Below are positions 1 to 7,806 of a stretch of 21,983 bases of DNA, one piece after another. The stretch is from CAIMDX01 sp041652155. Its GTDB lineage: Bacteria; Patescibacteriota; Minisyncoccia; Minisyncoccales; JAQTVQ01. The position numbers and the translations under genes were made by a program. The first letter of the stretch is position 1. The number at the start of each line of letters is the position of its first letter. A model generated the notes under the pieces. That model saw only the letters and a list, made by a program, of their open reading frames with translations, searched no databases and had not been told where the DNA came from. Where the stretch lies: assembly GCA_041652155.1 (NCBI GenBank), contig JBAZHV010000017.1, positions 1 to 21,983 of the forward strand, in the 5' to 3' direction.

Positions 1-96
1 GTTAGGGTCAGTGCTACCGGAGAGGATAGGACCGATTTTCAATTCAAAGAATCGGCCGATACGGTTATCGCTTCGTTCAGTCCGGCAGTCCAATAA
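1..96 (+). CDS. C-terminal end of an unidentified protein (partial)
   Basis: The first frame is open from the window edge and stops with TAA at 94-96, giving a 31-residue tail that ends in the residues SFSPAVQ. It stops five bases before the start of the nucleotidyltransferase gene, the spacing expected inside an operon, which is the main argument that it is coding. A second frame is also open across the edge, so the assignment is not certain. The tail is too short to place in a family. Confidence 0.4.
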   Translation, partial: VRVSATGEDRTDFQFKESADTVIASFSPAVQ

Positions 97-101
97 CGCA
101 T

Positions 102-1373
102 ATGTGCAATTATCCGAAGCAAGCGGTGATCTTGGCGGCGGGAGAGTCTTCGCGATTCTGGCCGCTTAATTCATGCCATAAAAGTTTGGTTCGCATAATG
201 GGAAAGCCGGTGATCTGGCACACCATAAACGGGTTGCGACAGTGCGGGATAGAAGAGATAACTATCGTCCAAAGTTCCAGCCGCGAGATCGAGAAGGCGT
301 TGCAGCCTTTTGTTTCCGATCTGCCGGGGTTAAAATATGCGGTCCAGAAAGATCCTTTGGGAATGGGCGATGCTTTGCTCCAGGTTAAAGGCTTGTTAAA
401 GGGACAATTTTTTTTACTTAATGCTGACCGGGTAGATTGCGGAGATATCATTAAGGAGATGGCGGATAAAAGCATAAACTCGGGTTCGAAGACCGTCCTT
501 CTGGGACAGAAAACGCAAAATACCTGGCTTTATGGCATAGCCCGGCTGGACGGCGAAAGGATATCGGGGATTGTCGAAAAGCCGCAAAAAGGAAAAGAGC
601 CTTCGGATATAAGAATAGTCGGGATTTATCTTTTGGAAGATAAGATATTCGATCATTTTGGAAAAACGGAGAGCCTCAACGATCTTGAAGAAACGCTGTC
701 ACTTTACATGAAAGACAACGATTCGCGGATAGTGATCGTGCCGGATGGCCGCCAGGAACTATCGTTGAAATATCCTTGGCATCTGTTTGCCGTGAGAAAC
801 TATTTGTTTGATAAATATCTGACCGGTCCGAAGATATCGTCCACGGCTTGCGTTGACGAAACAGCCGTTATCAAAGGAAATGTTTTGATAGGCGAGAATG
901 TCAAAGTATTGGAAGGGGCGGTAATAAAAGGCCCTTGCTATATAGGCGACAATTCCATCATTGGAAACAATTCGGTCGTCAGAGAATACTGCGATTTGGA
1001 GGAAGGAGCTGTGGCGGGAGCCTTCAGCGAAGTCACCCGTACTATTTTTCAAAGCGATGTCCACGTTCATTCCGGCTATTTCGGCGATTCCATTTTCGAT
1101 ACCGGATGCCGCGTCGGTGCCGGCACGGTTACGGCCAATGCCAGATTGGACAGAGGAGAAATAAAGGCGAAAGTACAGCGCCAGGCTGGAGGAGAGAAAA
1201 GAACGGAAATGACGGGCACTGGTTTGGACTCTCTGGGCATCATCGCCGGAAAAAATTCCAAGATCGGCATCAATGTTTCCTTGATGCCCGGCAGAACGAT
1301 CGGCAAAAATTGCACTGTCGGCCCGGGCACAGTTCTAATGGAGAATTTACAGGACGGAGAAAATCTTTTTTAA
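102..1373 (+). CDS. Sugar-1-phosphate nucleotidyltransferase with left-handed beta-helix tail (GlmU-like)
   Basis: This is a two-domain enzyme of 423 residues. The first ~230 residues are a nucleotidyltransferase fold: the nucleotide loop is LAAGESSRFWPL (residues 11-22), followed by a GKPVI segment, an LLNADRVD metal-site region and a VEKPQKGK segment typical of sugar-nucleotide pyrophosphorylases. From about residue 245 hexapeptide repeats (IGENVKV, IGDNSII, IGKNCTV) form a left-handed beta-helix. Within it, HSGYFGDSIF and GAGTVTANARLD resemble the GlmU acetyltransferase active site, including its histidine. Family knowledge suggests a UDP-GlcNAc or NDP-sugar supply enzyme, possibly bifunctional; the sugar cannot be read from sequence. 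The loop has ESSRFW where GlmU has GTRM, closer to archaeal-type homologues. In-frame stops upstream support the ATG at 102; no Shine-Dalgarno is visible. The Nudix gene starts three bases after its stop. Confidence 0.85.
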   Translation: MCNYPKQAVILAAGESSRFWPLNSCHKSLVRIMGKPVIWHTINGLRQCGIEEITIVQSSSREIEKALQPFVSDLPGLKYAVQKDPLGMGDALLQVKGLLKGQFFLLNADRVDCGDIIKEMADKSINSGSKTVLLGQKTQNTWLYGIARLDGERISGIVEKPQKGKEPSDIRIVGIYLLEDKIFDHFGKTESLNDLEETLSLYMKDNDSRIVIVPDGRQELSLKYPWHLFAVRNYLFDKYLTGPKISSTACVDETAVIKGNVLIGENVKVLEGAVIKGPCYIGDNSIIGNNSVVREYCDLEEGAVAGAFSEVTRTIFQSDVHVHSGYFGDSIFDTGCRVGAGTVTANARLDRGEIKAKVQRQAGGEKRTEMTGTGLDSLGIIAGKNSKIGINVSLMPGRTIGKNCTVGPGTVLMENLQDGENLF

Positions 1374-1376
1374 ACT

Positions 1377-1835
1377 ATGGTTGCTTTTTTTCTCAAAATA
1401 GCGAACCGTTTCAGAGAAATTTATTGGAGAATTTTTAAGCCTAAGAGTTTTGGGGTGAGAGTTTTAGTTATAAATAACGGAAGAATTCTGTTGGTCAGGC
1501 ACCATTATTGCAAAGGTTTTTATTTGCCTGGCGGAGGGGTTAAAAAAGGGGAAATTCCATCTGAAGCGGCAAAAAGGGAGATATCGGAAGAATGCGGGTT
1601 ACTATTAGAAAATATTGAATTATTAGGAGAATATGCGAATGATCACGAGGGTAAGAAAGACACGATTACTTTGTTTTTAGCTAAAATAGAAGATGGTGTG
1701 GATCCAAAGCCAGGCTGGGAAATAAAATTCTGCAATTATTTTTCTTTCGGAACATTGCCTGCAAATATTTCTCCTGGAACCGTTCGGAGAATAGAAGAAT
1801 ATAAAAATAATAAATTTAAAGGAGGCGTTTGGTAA
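1377..1835 (+). CDS. Nudix hydrolase
   Basis: This 152-residue protein carries an intact Nudix box at residues 53-75 (G-x5-E, then REISEECGL), which binds the divalent metal and the diphosphate of the substrate. The fold starts at about residue 27 (VRVLVINNGRILLV), after a short N-terminal extension containing a hydrophobic-basic helix. Nudix enzymes cleave nucleoside diphosphates linked to another group; the actual substrate cannot be inferred. The gene follows the nucleotidyltransferase by three bases and ends at a strong terminator, so the two are probably co-transcribed and the substrate could be a nucleotide sugar (inference). Its coding sequence looks more A/T-rich than its upstream neighbour, a weak hint of separate origin. 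Confidence 0.9.
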   Translation: MVAFFLKIANRFREIYWRIFKPKSFGVRVLVINNGRILLVRHHYCKGFYLPGGGVKKGEIPSEAAKREISEECGLLLENIELLGEYANDHEGKKDTITLFLAKIEDGVDPKPGWEIKFCNYFSFGTLPANISPGTVRRIEEYKNNKFKGGVW

Positions 1836-1839
1836 TTTT

Positions 1840-1884
1840 TAAAAAAAGAAGGCTGGGGTCACATGTTGGACTCCAGCCATTTTT
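1840..1884. terminator. Bidirectional Rho-independent terminator
   Basis: GGCTGGGGTC (1851-1860) pairs with GACTCCAGCC (1869-1878) with one G-T pair. An A-rich tract lies to the left and TTTTT to the right. It lies between the convergent Nudix and GCS2 genes and can serve both. Confidence 0.85.
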
Positions 1885-1915
1885 GCATTTGAGATGCTTT
1901 TTGACTTAGCTTAGT

Positions 1916-3199
1916 TCAGTAAGCAACTCTTTTTATAACTTCTTCGATACCTCCTCTTCCCATCCAATCCATTACCCTTTCCGCCGGCGCTTCGCACTTG
2001 TAAAGACGAGTGAAAGCGTCGGATAAAAGTATTTCTTCTCCAGTATATCTGTTTTCCAGGCCTTCATAGGCCAAAGAAAGAACTTCTTGGGCGACCGATT
2101 GGAGCGACAAGCCCTTAACCTGTGCGTCAAATCCTTTTAGGATGGCTTTTTCATAAAGGTCGTTCCAATCCTTCCATCGATACAGATTGACCAAGTTGGA
2201 TACGCTTTTTAAGCTTTCCATTACTCCCAGGCAAAATGCCGGGAAGATCATTTCAGATCCGGGGGGTTGAGCGCAGGCCGGTCTGATCTCGACCGTGCCG
2301 TACCTCGCCCGGGGTCTGGCGCAAGACCAGACAAATCCTTCTTGTTGCAGGACGCACTCCATAAATCTTTGCTTGCTTTTAGCATGTTGGGAAACCCAAC
2401 TTCCAAAAGATTGGCTTGGAGCGAAATAGCGTCCGGTTTGGTCTGTTGTCGCCAAGAATGTCAAGCTGTAAAGATAGCGGAGATAATCTTCCGTATCTTT
2501 GAAGAATTGAAGCACTCCGGTGCGGCGTCCGCATTGGTTCCAGTCTTTCCACAAACTTTCGCGTACCGTCCGTCTGGCCAAGAGATCAAAAGATCCTTTC
2601 CAAACTGGAGAATTGGCGAAAATGGCTACGATCAAGGGAGCCATGGCGTTGAAAACATTTGCAGCCATGATGAACTCTTCGCTGGTCGCTTCAACGTGTG
2701 TTTGAGCGGCAGCGGTGATCGTGGAGTTGTTCGTGGAATCAGGAAAATTTATGCGGAAAGCCTTGGTCCTGCCAGCCGTTTTCCACAGGCTGTTGTTGGC
2801 CAGGGTCAAAGGCTGGATGCCGTATCCGAGCATCAATCCATCCATAGCTTTTAATTCCGGAACAATTTTTCGAAGAACTCTCTCGACCAGGTCTTTCGCG
2901 AGATACAAATTGGCCTGAGGAGGAGAAGACATTTCCAGCGTACAGATGCCGGAGTCGGTAGTAATAGCGACTCCGTCCTTGATGCAGCCGACAGAGTCCT
3001 TATCTCCGGCAAATGGCATCCAGCCGTCATCCAAGCCTATCAGCCGGTTGAACAGCGGTCTTGAATCCATTGCCCGAAAAGTTCTTTGGTTAACCACCGG
3101 AAATTCCAGTTCTATTCCTATCTTTCTTGCTCCAACTAATTCTTTCAAAAATTTGGCGTTGAATTGCTTCACATGTTCTGGTTTTACCGTTCCTATCAC
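1916..3199 (-). CDS. Glutamate-cysteine ligase-like protein (GCS2 / carboxylate-amine ligase family)
   Basis: Recognisable GCS2 features over 427 residues: IGIELEFP (27-34) at the first metal/glutamate site, TLEMSSPP (87-94), QTHVEAT (166-172) and the later TVEIRPACAQPP segment. The family includes plant and proteobacterial glutamate-cysteine ligases, EgtA and YbdK; they use ATP to join glutamate to an amine, most often cysteine, in the first step of thiol synthesis. Length matches the family and no break is seen. The start is GTG with no good Shine-Dalgarno, but a well-placed promoter lies at 3262-3290. No second-step enzyme (GshB or EgtB) is in the window, so the product could be gamma-glutamylcysteine or another gamma-glutamyl amide. 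A divergent amino-acid permease is next door. Confidence 0.8.
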   Translation of the reverse strand: MIGTVKPEHVKQFNAKFLKELVGARKIGIELEFPVVNQRTFRAMDSRPLFNRLIGLDDGWMPFAGDKDSVGCIKDGVAITTDSGICTLEMSSPPQANLYLAKDLVERVLRKIVPELKAMDGLMLGYGIQPLTLANNSLWKTAGRTKAFRINFPDSTNNSTITAAAQTHVEATSEEFIMAANVFNAMAPLIVAIFANSPVWKGSFDLLARRTVRESLWKDWNQCGRRTGVLQFFKDTEDYLRYLYSLTFLATTDQTGRYFAPSQSFGSWVSQHAKSKQRFMECVLQQEGFVWSCARPRARYGTVEIRPACAQPPGSEMIFPAFCLGVMESLKSVSNLVNLYRWKDWNDLYEKAILKGFDAQVKGLSLQSVAQEVLSLAYEGLENRYTGEEILLSDAFTRLYKCEAPAERVMDWMGRGGIEEVIKRVAY

Positions 3200-3261
3200 C
3201 CCATTATATTTTTTCCCTTTCCATATTTTCCAGCATAAGCCGGTTTTTAAAAAGCATTGGC

Positions 3262-3290
3262 ATTATTAAATAAATAATATGATCTGTCAA
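3262..3290 (-). promoter_or_regulatory. Promoter for the GCS2 gene
   Basis: On the reverse strand a perfect -35 TTGACA (3285-3290) is separated by 17 bases from AATAAT (3262-3267). It predicts a leader of about 55 nt before the GTG start. The 286-base gap to the permease holds no other supported gene. Confidence 0.7.
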
Positions 3291-3485
3291 ATTATTTGCC
3301 AGACCGATTTTGAGGTTTTTCTGTCCGCTTTTTGGCGAGATCGTATATGGCCGCGGGAAGATCGGATATCTTGCGAGAAGAAGCCGCAATGTGGAAAACA
3401 CAGGCTGGGAAATTTTTTTAAAAAAGGATATCATATAGTGAAAGATTTTGATTTTAAGAAATGGCTTTAGGGATCGGTCGAGAAT

Positions 3486-4616
3486 ATGTCTAAAGAATTT
3501 TACTCTGTTTCCACTCTGGTCAGTACGATCGTCGGCGTGGGGATCTTTTCCCTGCCATATATAACGGCTAAAGTCGGGCTGCCGACAATGCTTGTTTATT
3601 TTTTGGTTTTGACCGTTTTGACGCTCCTCATCTATTTGATCTTCGCCGAAGTATCTTTAAAAACTCCCGATTATAAAAGACTGCCGGGCATCGCCGAATA
3701 TCACTTGGGGCCTTGGGCTAAAAAAGTGGCCTTGGCTTCCATGGTATTAAGCTCCATAGGATCAATATTGGCGTATATAATCATCGGAGGAGATTTCCTT
3801 GCTGAAATATTCAGCCCGATGACCGGTTCCTTAGGGATAAGCTCCGGACAGCTTTCCGTACTCTTTGCCATAATTTATTGGCTGTTGGGTTCGGCTCTGA
3901 TATTCTTGGGGATAAATATCATTTCCAAAATAGAAACCTTGGGTTTCATACTTTTTTTCGTCTTATTGGCCGCCCTTTTTTTGATAGGCATACCTCATTT
4001 TAAAATAGAAAATTTAATGGTGAGGACCGGCGGCTGGGCGGATATATTCCTGCCTTACGGCGCTATAATTTTTGCTTTGTGGGGAGGAGATATGATACCG
4101 GAAGTGGAGGAGATGCTGGGAGAAAAGAAGTACAGGCTAAAAAAGATCATAATCGCTTCGGTTGTCGCCGTGGTAGCCATAGATTTGTTCTTTATCGCTT
4201 TGACCTTGGGAGTTTCCGGAGCGGGAGTGAACAGTTCGGCCATCGCTTCCTTGGCCCAAATTTTGGGGCCGTTGGCGGGAGCCATTGGATTCATCTTTGG
4301 AATAGTAGCTTCTTTCACTTCGTTCATAACCAGCGGTTTGACCCTGAAGAAGATTTTGAATTATGATTTGAAGGTCAGCAAGTTGTTGTCGGCGCTAGTC
4401 ACTTGTCTTGTGCCCATATTCATATTTTTGTTGGGAGTGAGAAATTTTATTCCAATAATTTCTTTGATCGGAGGAGTGATGTTGGGAGTGAACGGATTTT
4501 TGATCTTGGCGATGTATAAAAAGATAAAACCGGAGCAAAATAATTTGTTGCTTTTACCTTTGATGGCGGTGCTTCTGGCGGGCATGGCTTACGAAATAAT
4601 TTATTTTTTTAATTAA
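3486..4616 (+). CDS. Amino-acid permease (APC superfamily, aromatic/HAAAP-like)
   Basis: An integral membrane protein of 376 residues with about ten to eleven hydrophobic spans. It opens with STLVSTIVGVGIFSLPYI, the unwound first helix with a GxGIFxLP substrate-binding pattern found in APC transporters and close to the tryptophan/tyrosine permease branch. A second marker is PYGAIIFALWGGDMIPEVEEM near residues 195-215, in the position of helix 6. The family imports amino acids with a proton or sodium ion. No clear promoter or Shine-Dalgarno was found; the nearest -10-like element is TATAGT at 3434-3439 without a good -35. Next to the reverse GCS2 gene, it may import substrate for that enzyme (inference). 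Confidence 0.8.
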   Translation: MSKEFYSVSTLVSTIVGVGIFSLPYITAKVGLPTMLVYFLVLTVLTLLIYLIFAEVSLKTPDYKRLPGIAEYHLGPWAKKVALASMVLSSIGSILAYIIIGGDFLAEIFSPMTGSLGISSGQLSVLFAIIYWLLGSALIFLGINIISKIETLGFILFFVLLAALFLIGIPHFKIENLMVRTGGWADIFLPYGAIIFALWGGDMIPEVEEMLGEKKYRLKKIIIASVVAVVAIDLFFIALTLGVSGAGVNSSAIASLAQILGPLAGAIGFIFGIVASFTSFITSGLTLKKILNYDLKVSKLLSALVTCLVPIFIFLLGVRNFIPIISLIGGVMLGVNGFLILAMYKKIKPEQNNLLLLPLMAVLLAGMAYEIIYFFN

Positions 4617-4674
4617 TAAATAAAATAGGTCGGGAGGCTGGCTTATCAAGCAAAGATCCCGCTATCTCTAGCAC

Positions 4675-5655
4675 ATGGTTGCAATACTTTACGTTTTATC
4701 GGTCATAGTCTGTTGCATACTTCTTTTTTTCTCTGCCGAATGGCTCACTTCTGCTTTGAGCCGCGTCGCCAGATTTTTAGGACTAAAGGAGTTCGTGGTA
4801 GCCTTTTTTGTCATGGCTGTGGCCGGATCTCTGCCAAACCTTTTTGTTGACGTTTCAGCGGCTTTGCAGGGCATGCCGGAGATGGCTTTTGGAGAGGTTG
4901 TGGGAGGAAATGTTTTTGATCTGACCGTCGCTGCTGCTTTGGCGGTTTTCTTTGCCCGGAACGGCATACCTGCTCGCGGGGGGACGATACAGACCTCCGC
5001 CATTTTCACTATAGTTTCAGCCATATTGCCCCTGATATTGATCTTGGATGGCAATTTGTCCCGAATAGACGGAGCCATATTGATCGCTTTTTTCTTTTTC
5101 TATATCTTCTGGGTATTCTCGAAAAAAGAGAGGTTTACTAAAGTTTACGAGAAAGAGGAAGGCGAAAAGTTGCCCCCGGTCAAGAGATTCAAGGTGTTTG
5201 TTGTCGATATCGGAAAAGTTGTGCTGGGTATAGCTTTCCTTCTTATAGCTTCGGACATAATAGTCGATCTGGTCAAGGAATTTTCCGCGCAGTTCGATCT
5301 TCCGATAGCTTTGATCGGCGTATTGATAGTCGGTATCGGAAATTCCCTGCCCGAATTTTATTTCGCCATAAATTCGGCCCGCAAGGGGGAGACCAGTTTG
5401 ATCTTGGGCGATCTGATGGGCGCGGTCATCATTCCCGCCACAATGGTTTTAGGCGTGATCGCCGTGATCCGTCCGTTCGATATTTCTAATTTCTCGATCT
5501 ATGCTCTTGCCCGCGCGGCGCTGTTCATTTCAGCAATGCTGTTCTTGGTATTCATACGCACCGATCATAGGATCAGCAAAAAAGAAGCGGTAGCCCTTTT
5601 ATCCGTTTTTATGGTTTGGCTGTTGGCAGAGATCTTCAAAAATTACAAACCTTGA
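4675..5655 (+). CDS. CaCA-family cation exchanger (YrbG-like) with altered ion-site motifs
   Basis: A membrane protein of 326 residues with about ten spans and the two inverted alpha repeats of the sodium/calcium exchanger family. Repeat one has GSLPN (51-55) and GGNVFD (77-82); repeat two has NSLPE (222-226) and GAVIIP (248-253). In well-studied members such as NCX_Mj the corresponding sites are TSLPE and GSNIFN or GSNIFD, and these residues coordinate Ca and Na. Here the first-repeat glutamate is Asn and the second GSNIFD-like site is lost, so classic Na/Ca exchange is doubtful. A cytoplasmic loop rich in K and E lies around residues 149-170. It starts 58 bases after the permease and may share its transcript. 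No Shine-Dalgarno is visible. Confidence 0.8.
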   Translation: MVAILYVLSVIVCCILLFFSAEWLTSALSRVARFLGLKEFVVAFFVMAVAGSLPNLFVDVSAALQGMPEMAFGEVVGGNVFDLTVAAALAVFFARNGIPARGGTIQTSAIFTIVSAILPLILILDGNLSRIDGAILIAFFFFYIFWVFSKKERFTKVYEKEEGEKLPPVKRFKVFVVDIGKVVLGIAFLLIASDIIVDLVKEFSAQFDLPIALIGVLIVGIGNSLPEFYFAINSARKGETSLILGDLMGAVIIPATMVLGVIAVIRPFDISNFSIYALARAALFISAMLFLVFIRTDHRISKKEAVALLSVFMVWLLAEIFKNYKP

Positions 5656-5659
5656 GTCC

Positions 5660-5688
5660 AGCTTGTAGCCTGCCTGCCGGCAGGCAGG
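5660..5688 (+). repeat. Palindromic repeat, left copy
   Basis: AGCTTGTAG is followed by the perfect 20-base palindrome CCTGCCTGCCGGCAGGCAGG (5669-5688). An inverted, slightly diverged copy lies at 5833-5868. The unit begins five bases after the stop of the exchanger gene. Confidence 0.85.
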
Positions 5689-5692
5689 GAAT

Positions 5693-5713
5693 TAGCTGGT
5701 AGCTGGTAGCTGG
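5693..5713 (+). repeat. Tandem heptamer TAGCTGG x3
   Basis: Three exact head-to-tail copies of TAGCTGG, followed by TAGG, adjoin the left palindromic repeat. The inverse CTACCAGC also occurs near the right copy (5825-5832). Confidence 0.9.
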
Positions 5714-5737
5714 TAGGCCGGACGGAGAATAAAGTTT

Positions 5738-5775
5738 ATACATAAAAACCACGGGGATCCGTGGTTTTTATGTAT
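5738..5775. terminator. Symmetric bidirectional terminator hairpin
   Basis: A perfect 17-bp stem (5738-5754 with 5759-5775) closes a GGAT loop. Each arm contains a run of five A or T, giving an RNA hairpin with U-rich 3' arm on both strands. It sits between the convergent exchanger and uvrB genes. Confidence 0.8.
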
Positions 5776-5788
5776 GAATATTCATCCG

Positions 5789-5815
5789 CCTCCGCCAGCT
5801 GGCGGATGGCGGAGG
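5789..5815. repeat. Nested GC-rich palindrome
   Basis: CCTCCGCC (5789-5796) pairs with GGCGGAGG (5808-5815), and inside it TCCGCCAGCTGGCGGA (5791-5806) is itself a perfect palindrome, so two pairings are possible. Confidence 0.8.
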
Positions 5816-5832
5816 CCTCTACAAGCTACCAG

Positions 5833-5868
5833 CCTGTCTGCCGACAGGCAGGCTACAACCTACAAGCT
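5833..5868 (-). repeat. Palindromic repeat, right inverted copy, overlapping the end of uvrB
   Basis: On the reverse strand this reads AGCTTGTAG, then GTTGTAG, then a 20-base palindrome with two changes relative to the copy at 5669-5688. The AGCTTGTAG part (5860-5868) is the last two codons and stop codon of uvrB. Confidence 0.8.
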
Positions 5869-7806
5869 ATCCTTGTATCGGTCGATCTCTTCTTTTATTT
5901 CTGCCGCTTTTTCGAATTGCAGATTGCGTCTGGCCATATCGAGCATAAGCTGTAATCTTTTTATATGTTCTTTCAAAAATTCTTTGTTGGGCAATCTGAT
6001 CTCTTCTTCGGCCTGGTTGGCCGACAGGGAGTTTTTGATGTCGGTCGTTATCAAAGCCGGTTGGACGTTGTGTTTTTTATTGTATTCTTCCTGTATCTTC
6101 CTGCGTTTTTTTGTTTCGTTGATCGCGCGCTTCATCGATCCCGTAACATTATCGGCATACATAATGATCTTGCCTTCGGGGTGGCGGGAAGCGCGGCCCA
6201 TTATCTGGATGAGCGATGTTTCGTCGCGCAGAAAACCTTCTTTGTCCGCATCCAAAATGGCGATCAAAGAAACCTCCGGCAGATCCAAGCCTTCCCTCAA
6301 AAGATTGATCCCGACCAGTACGTCAAACTTACCTTTGCGCAGATCGGCCAATATCTTCGGCCTCTCCAGCGTTTTGACCTCGGAATGGATGTACTCGGCC
6401 TTGACCTTGGCTTCTTTGAAATATTTGGAAAGGGCTTCAGCCATTTTTTTGGTCAAGGTCAGAACCAATATCCTCTGGCCTTTTTCTTTGCGCTTGGCTA
6501 TTTCGGCCATCAGATCTTTTATTTGGTTCTCGGAAGGTTTTATTTCTATCTCCGGATCCAAAAGATAGGTCGGGCGGATGATCTGTTCGGCTATTTCCGC
6601 GGAATGCTGGCGCTCAAAAACATTGGGCGTGGCCGAAACAAAAATAGTCTTGCCCACCTTTTCCATAAATTCGTCGAATTTCAGAGGACGATTATCCAGA
6701 GCCGAAGGCAAACGAAAACCGTAATCGATCAAAGTTTTTTTGCGAGAGCGGTCGCCCTCGTTCATCCCGCGGACTTGAGGGATGGTCATGTGAGATTCAT
6801 CGAGAAACAATAAATAATCTTTGGGGAAATAGTCCATCAATGTAAAGGGCGGTTCTCCTTTCGGCCGTTTCTCAAAATACCGGGAGTAATTTTCAATGCC
6901 GTGGCACCAGCCGGTTTCCCGCAACATGGCTATGTCGTATTCGGTGCGGCGCTGCAGCCTTTCCGCTTCCAGCAATTTTTTCCCGTCTTTCAGTTCTTCG
7001 ACCCGGTCCTCAAGCTCCATCTCGATATCTTTCAGGGACGCTTTGATCTTTTCTTTTTCGCTGATCCAAAATTTGGCCGGCCAAACTTCCAGTTCATTTT
7101 TAACGACAAATTCTCCCAGGGGAACTCCGCTGATCCAAAGGTTTTTTATCTTTCCGTGCTCTATTTCAAACCTTAAAATTTGGTCTTTGCCCAAGGTCCA
7201 AACATCGATGAACGCGCCCCTGACCCGGAAGTTGCCGCGCCAAAGTTCGTAGTCATTCCTTGCGTATTGCAGGTCAAGCAAATGGCTGATCAGCTCGTCA
7301 TGACTGATCTCCTGGCCTTTTTTGAAGATCAAAGAGAATTTTTGGTATGTTTCGGGCGAGCCCAAACCATAGATGCAGGAGATCGACGCCACAACCAAGA
7401 CATCTTTCCGTCCGATAAGCGATTGGACCGCTTCGTGGCGCATCCGGTCTATTTCCTGGTTTATCTTGGCGTCTTTGTCGATGTAGGTATCGGTTTGCGG
7501 CAGATAAGACTCGGGCTGATAATAGTCGTAGTAAGAAACGAAATAGGAAACCGCGTTGTTCGGAAAAAAGGCTTTGAACTCTTCGTAAAGCTGGGCGCAT
7601 AAAGTTTTGTTAGGGGATACGACCAAAGTCGGCCGTTGGACCTTTTGGATCACATTGGCCATGGTGAAAGTCTTGCCCGATCCGGTCACGCCCAAAAGCG
7701 TCTGGAATTGATTTCCGGCTTTGATGCTCGACACCAGCTCTTTGATGGCTTTAGGCTGGTCGCCGCGCGGTTCGAATTTGGAGACAAGTTCAAATTTATC
7801 CTTCAT
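5860..7806 (-). CDS. uvrB: UvrABC excinuclease subunit B
   Basis: UvrB is the damage-verifying, helicase-like subunit of nucleotide excision repair; it is loaded by UvrA and recruits UvrC. The 648-residue protein is complete: RGDQPKAI near the N-terminus, Walker A GVTGSGKT (39-46), the DNA-clamping beta-hairpin with YYDYYQPESYLP (from 92), a DESH Walker B, helicase motif segments VGINLLREGLDLPEV and QIMGRASRH, and a C-terminal UVR coiled-coil motif (about the last 35 residues) that normally binds UvrC and UvrA. The start ATG overlaps the uvrC stop by four bases (ATGA), implying translational coupling. The final Ser-Leu-stop lies in a dispersed repeat, so the natural end may have been replaced. 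Confidence 0.98.
   Translation of the reverse strand: MKDKFELVSKFEPRGDQPKAIKELVSSIKAGNQFQTLLGVTGSGKTFTMANVIQKVQRPTLVVSPNKTLCAQLYEEFKAFFPNNAVSYFVSYYDYYQPESYLPQTDTYIDKDAKINQEIDRMRHEAVQSLIGRKDVLVVASISCIYGLGSPETYQKFSLIFKKGQEISHDELISHLLDLQYARNDYELWRGNFRVRGAFIDVWTLGKDQILRFEIEHGKIKNLWISGVPLGEFVVKNELEVWPAKFWISEKEKIKASLKDIEMELEDRVEELKDGKKLLEAERLQRRTEYDIAMLRETGWCHGIENYSRYFEKRPKGEPPFTLMDYFPKDYLLFLDESHMTIPQVRGMNEGDRSRKKTLIDYGFRLPSALDNRPLKFDEFMEKVGKTIFVSATPNVFERQHSAEIAEQIIRPTYLLDPEIEIKPSENQIKDLMAEIAKRKEKGQRILVLTLTKKMAEALSKYFKEAKVKAEYIHSEVKTLERPKILADLRKGKFDVLVGINLLREGLDLPEVSLIAILDADKEGFLRDETSLIQIMGRASRHPEGKIIMYADNVTGSMKRAINETKKRRKIQEEYNKKHNVQPALITTDIKNSLSANQAEEEIRLPNKEFLKEHIKRLQLMLDMARRNLQFEKAAEIKEEIDRYKDSL

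Noticed and set aside
3204..3434. 76-codon reverse ORF before the GCS2 gene
   Set aside because: The GCS2 promoter lies inside it and there is no independent start signal or family resemblance.
5693..5713. CRISPR-like repeats
   Set aside because: The repeats are a 7-base tandem without spacers and no cas gene is present in the window.
5774..6568. 264-codon forward ORF opposite uvrB
   Set aside because: It is an antisense shadow of uvrB and its 5' end is repeat sequence.
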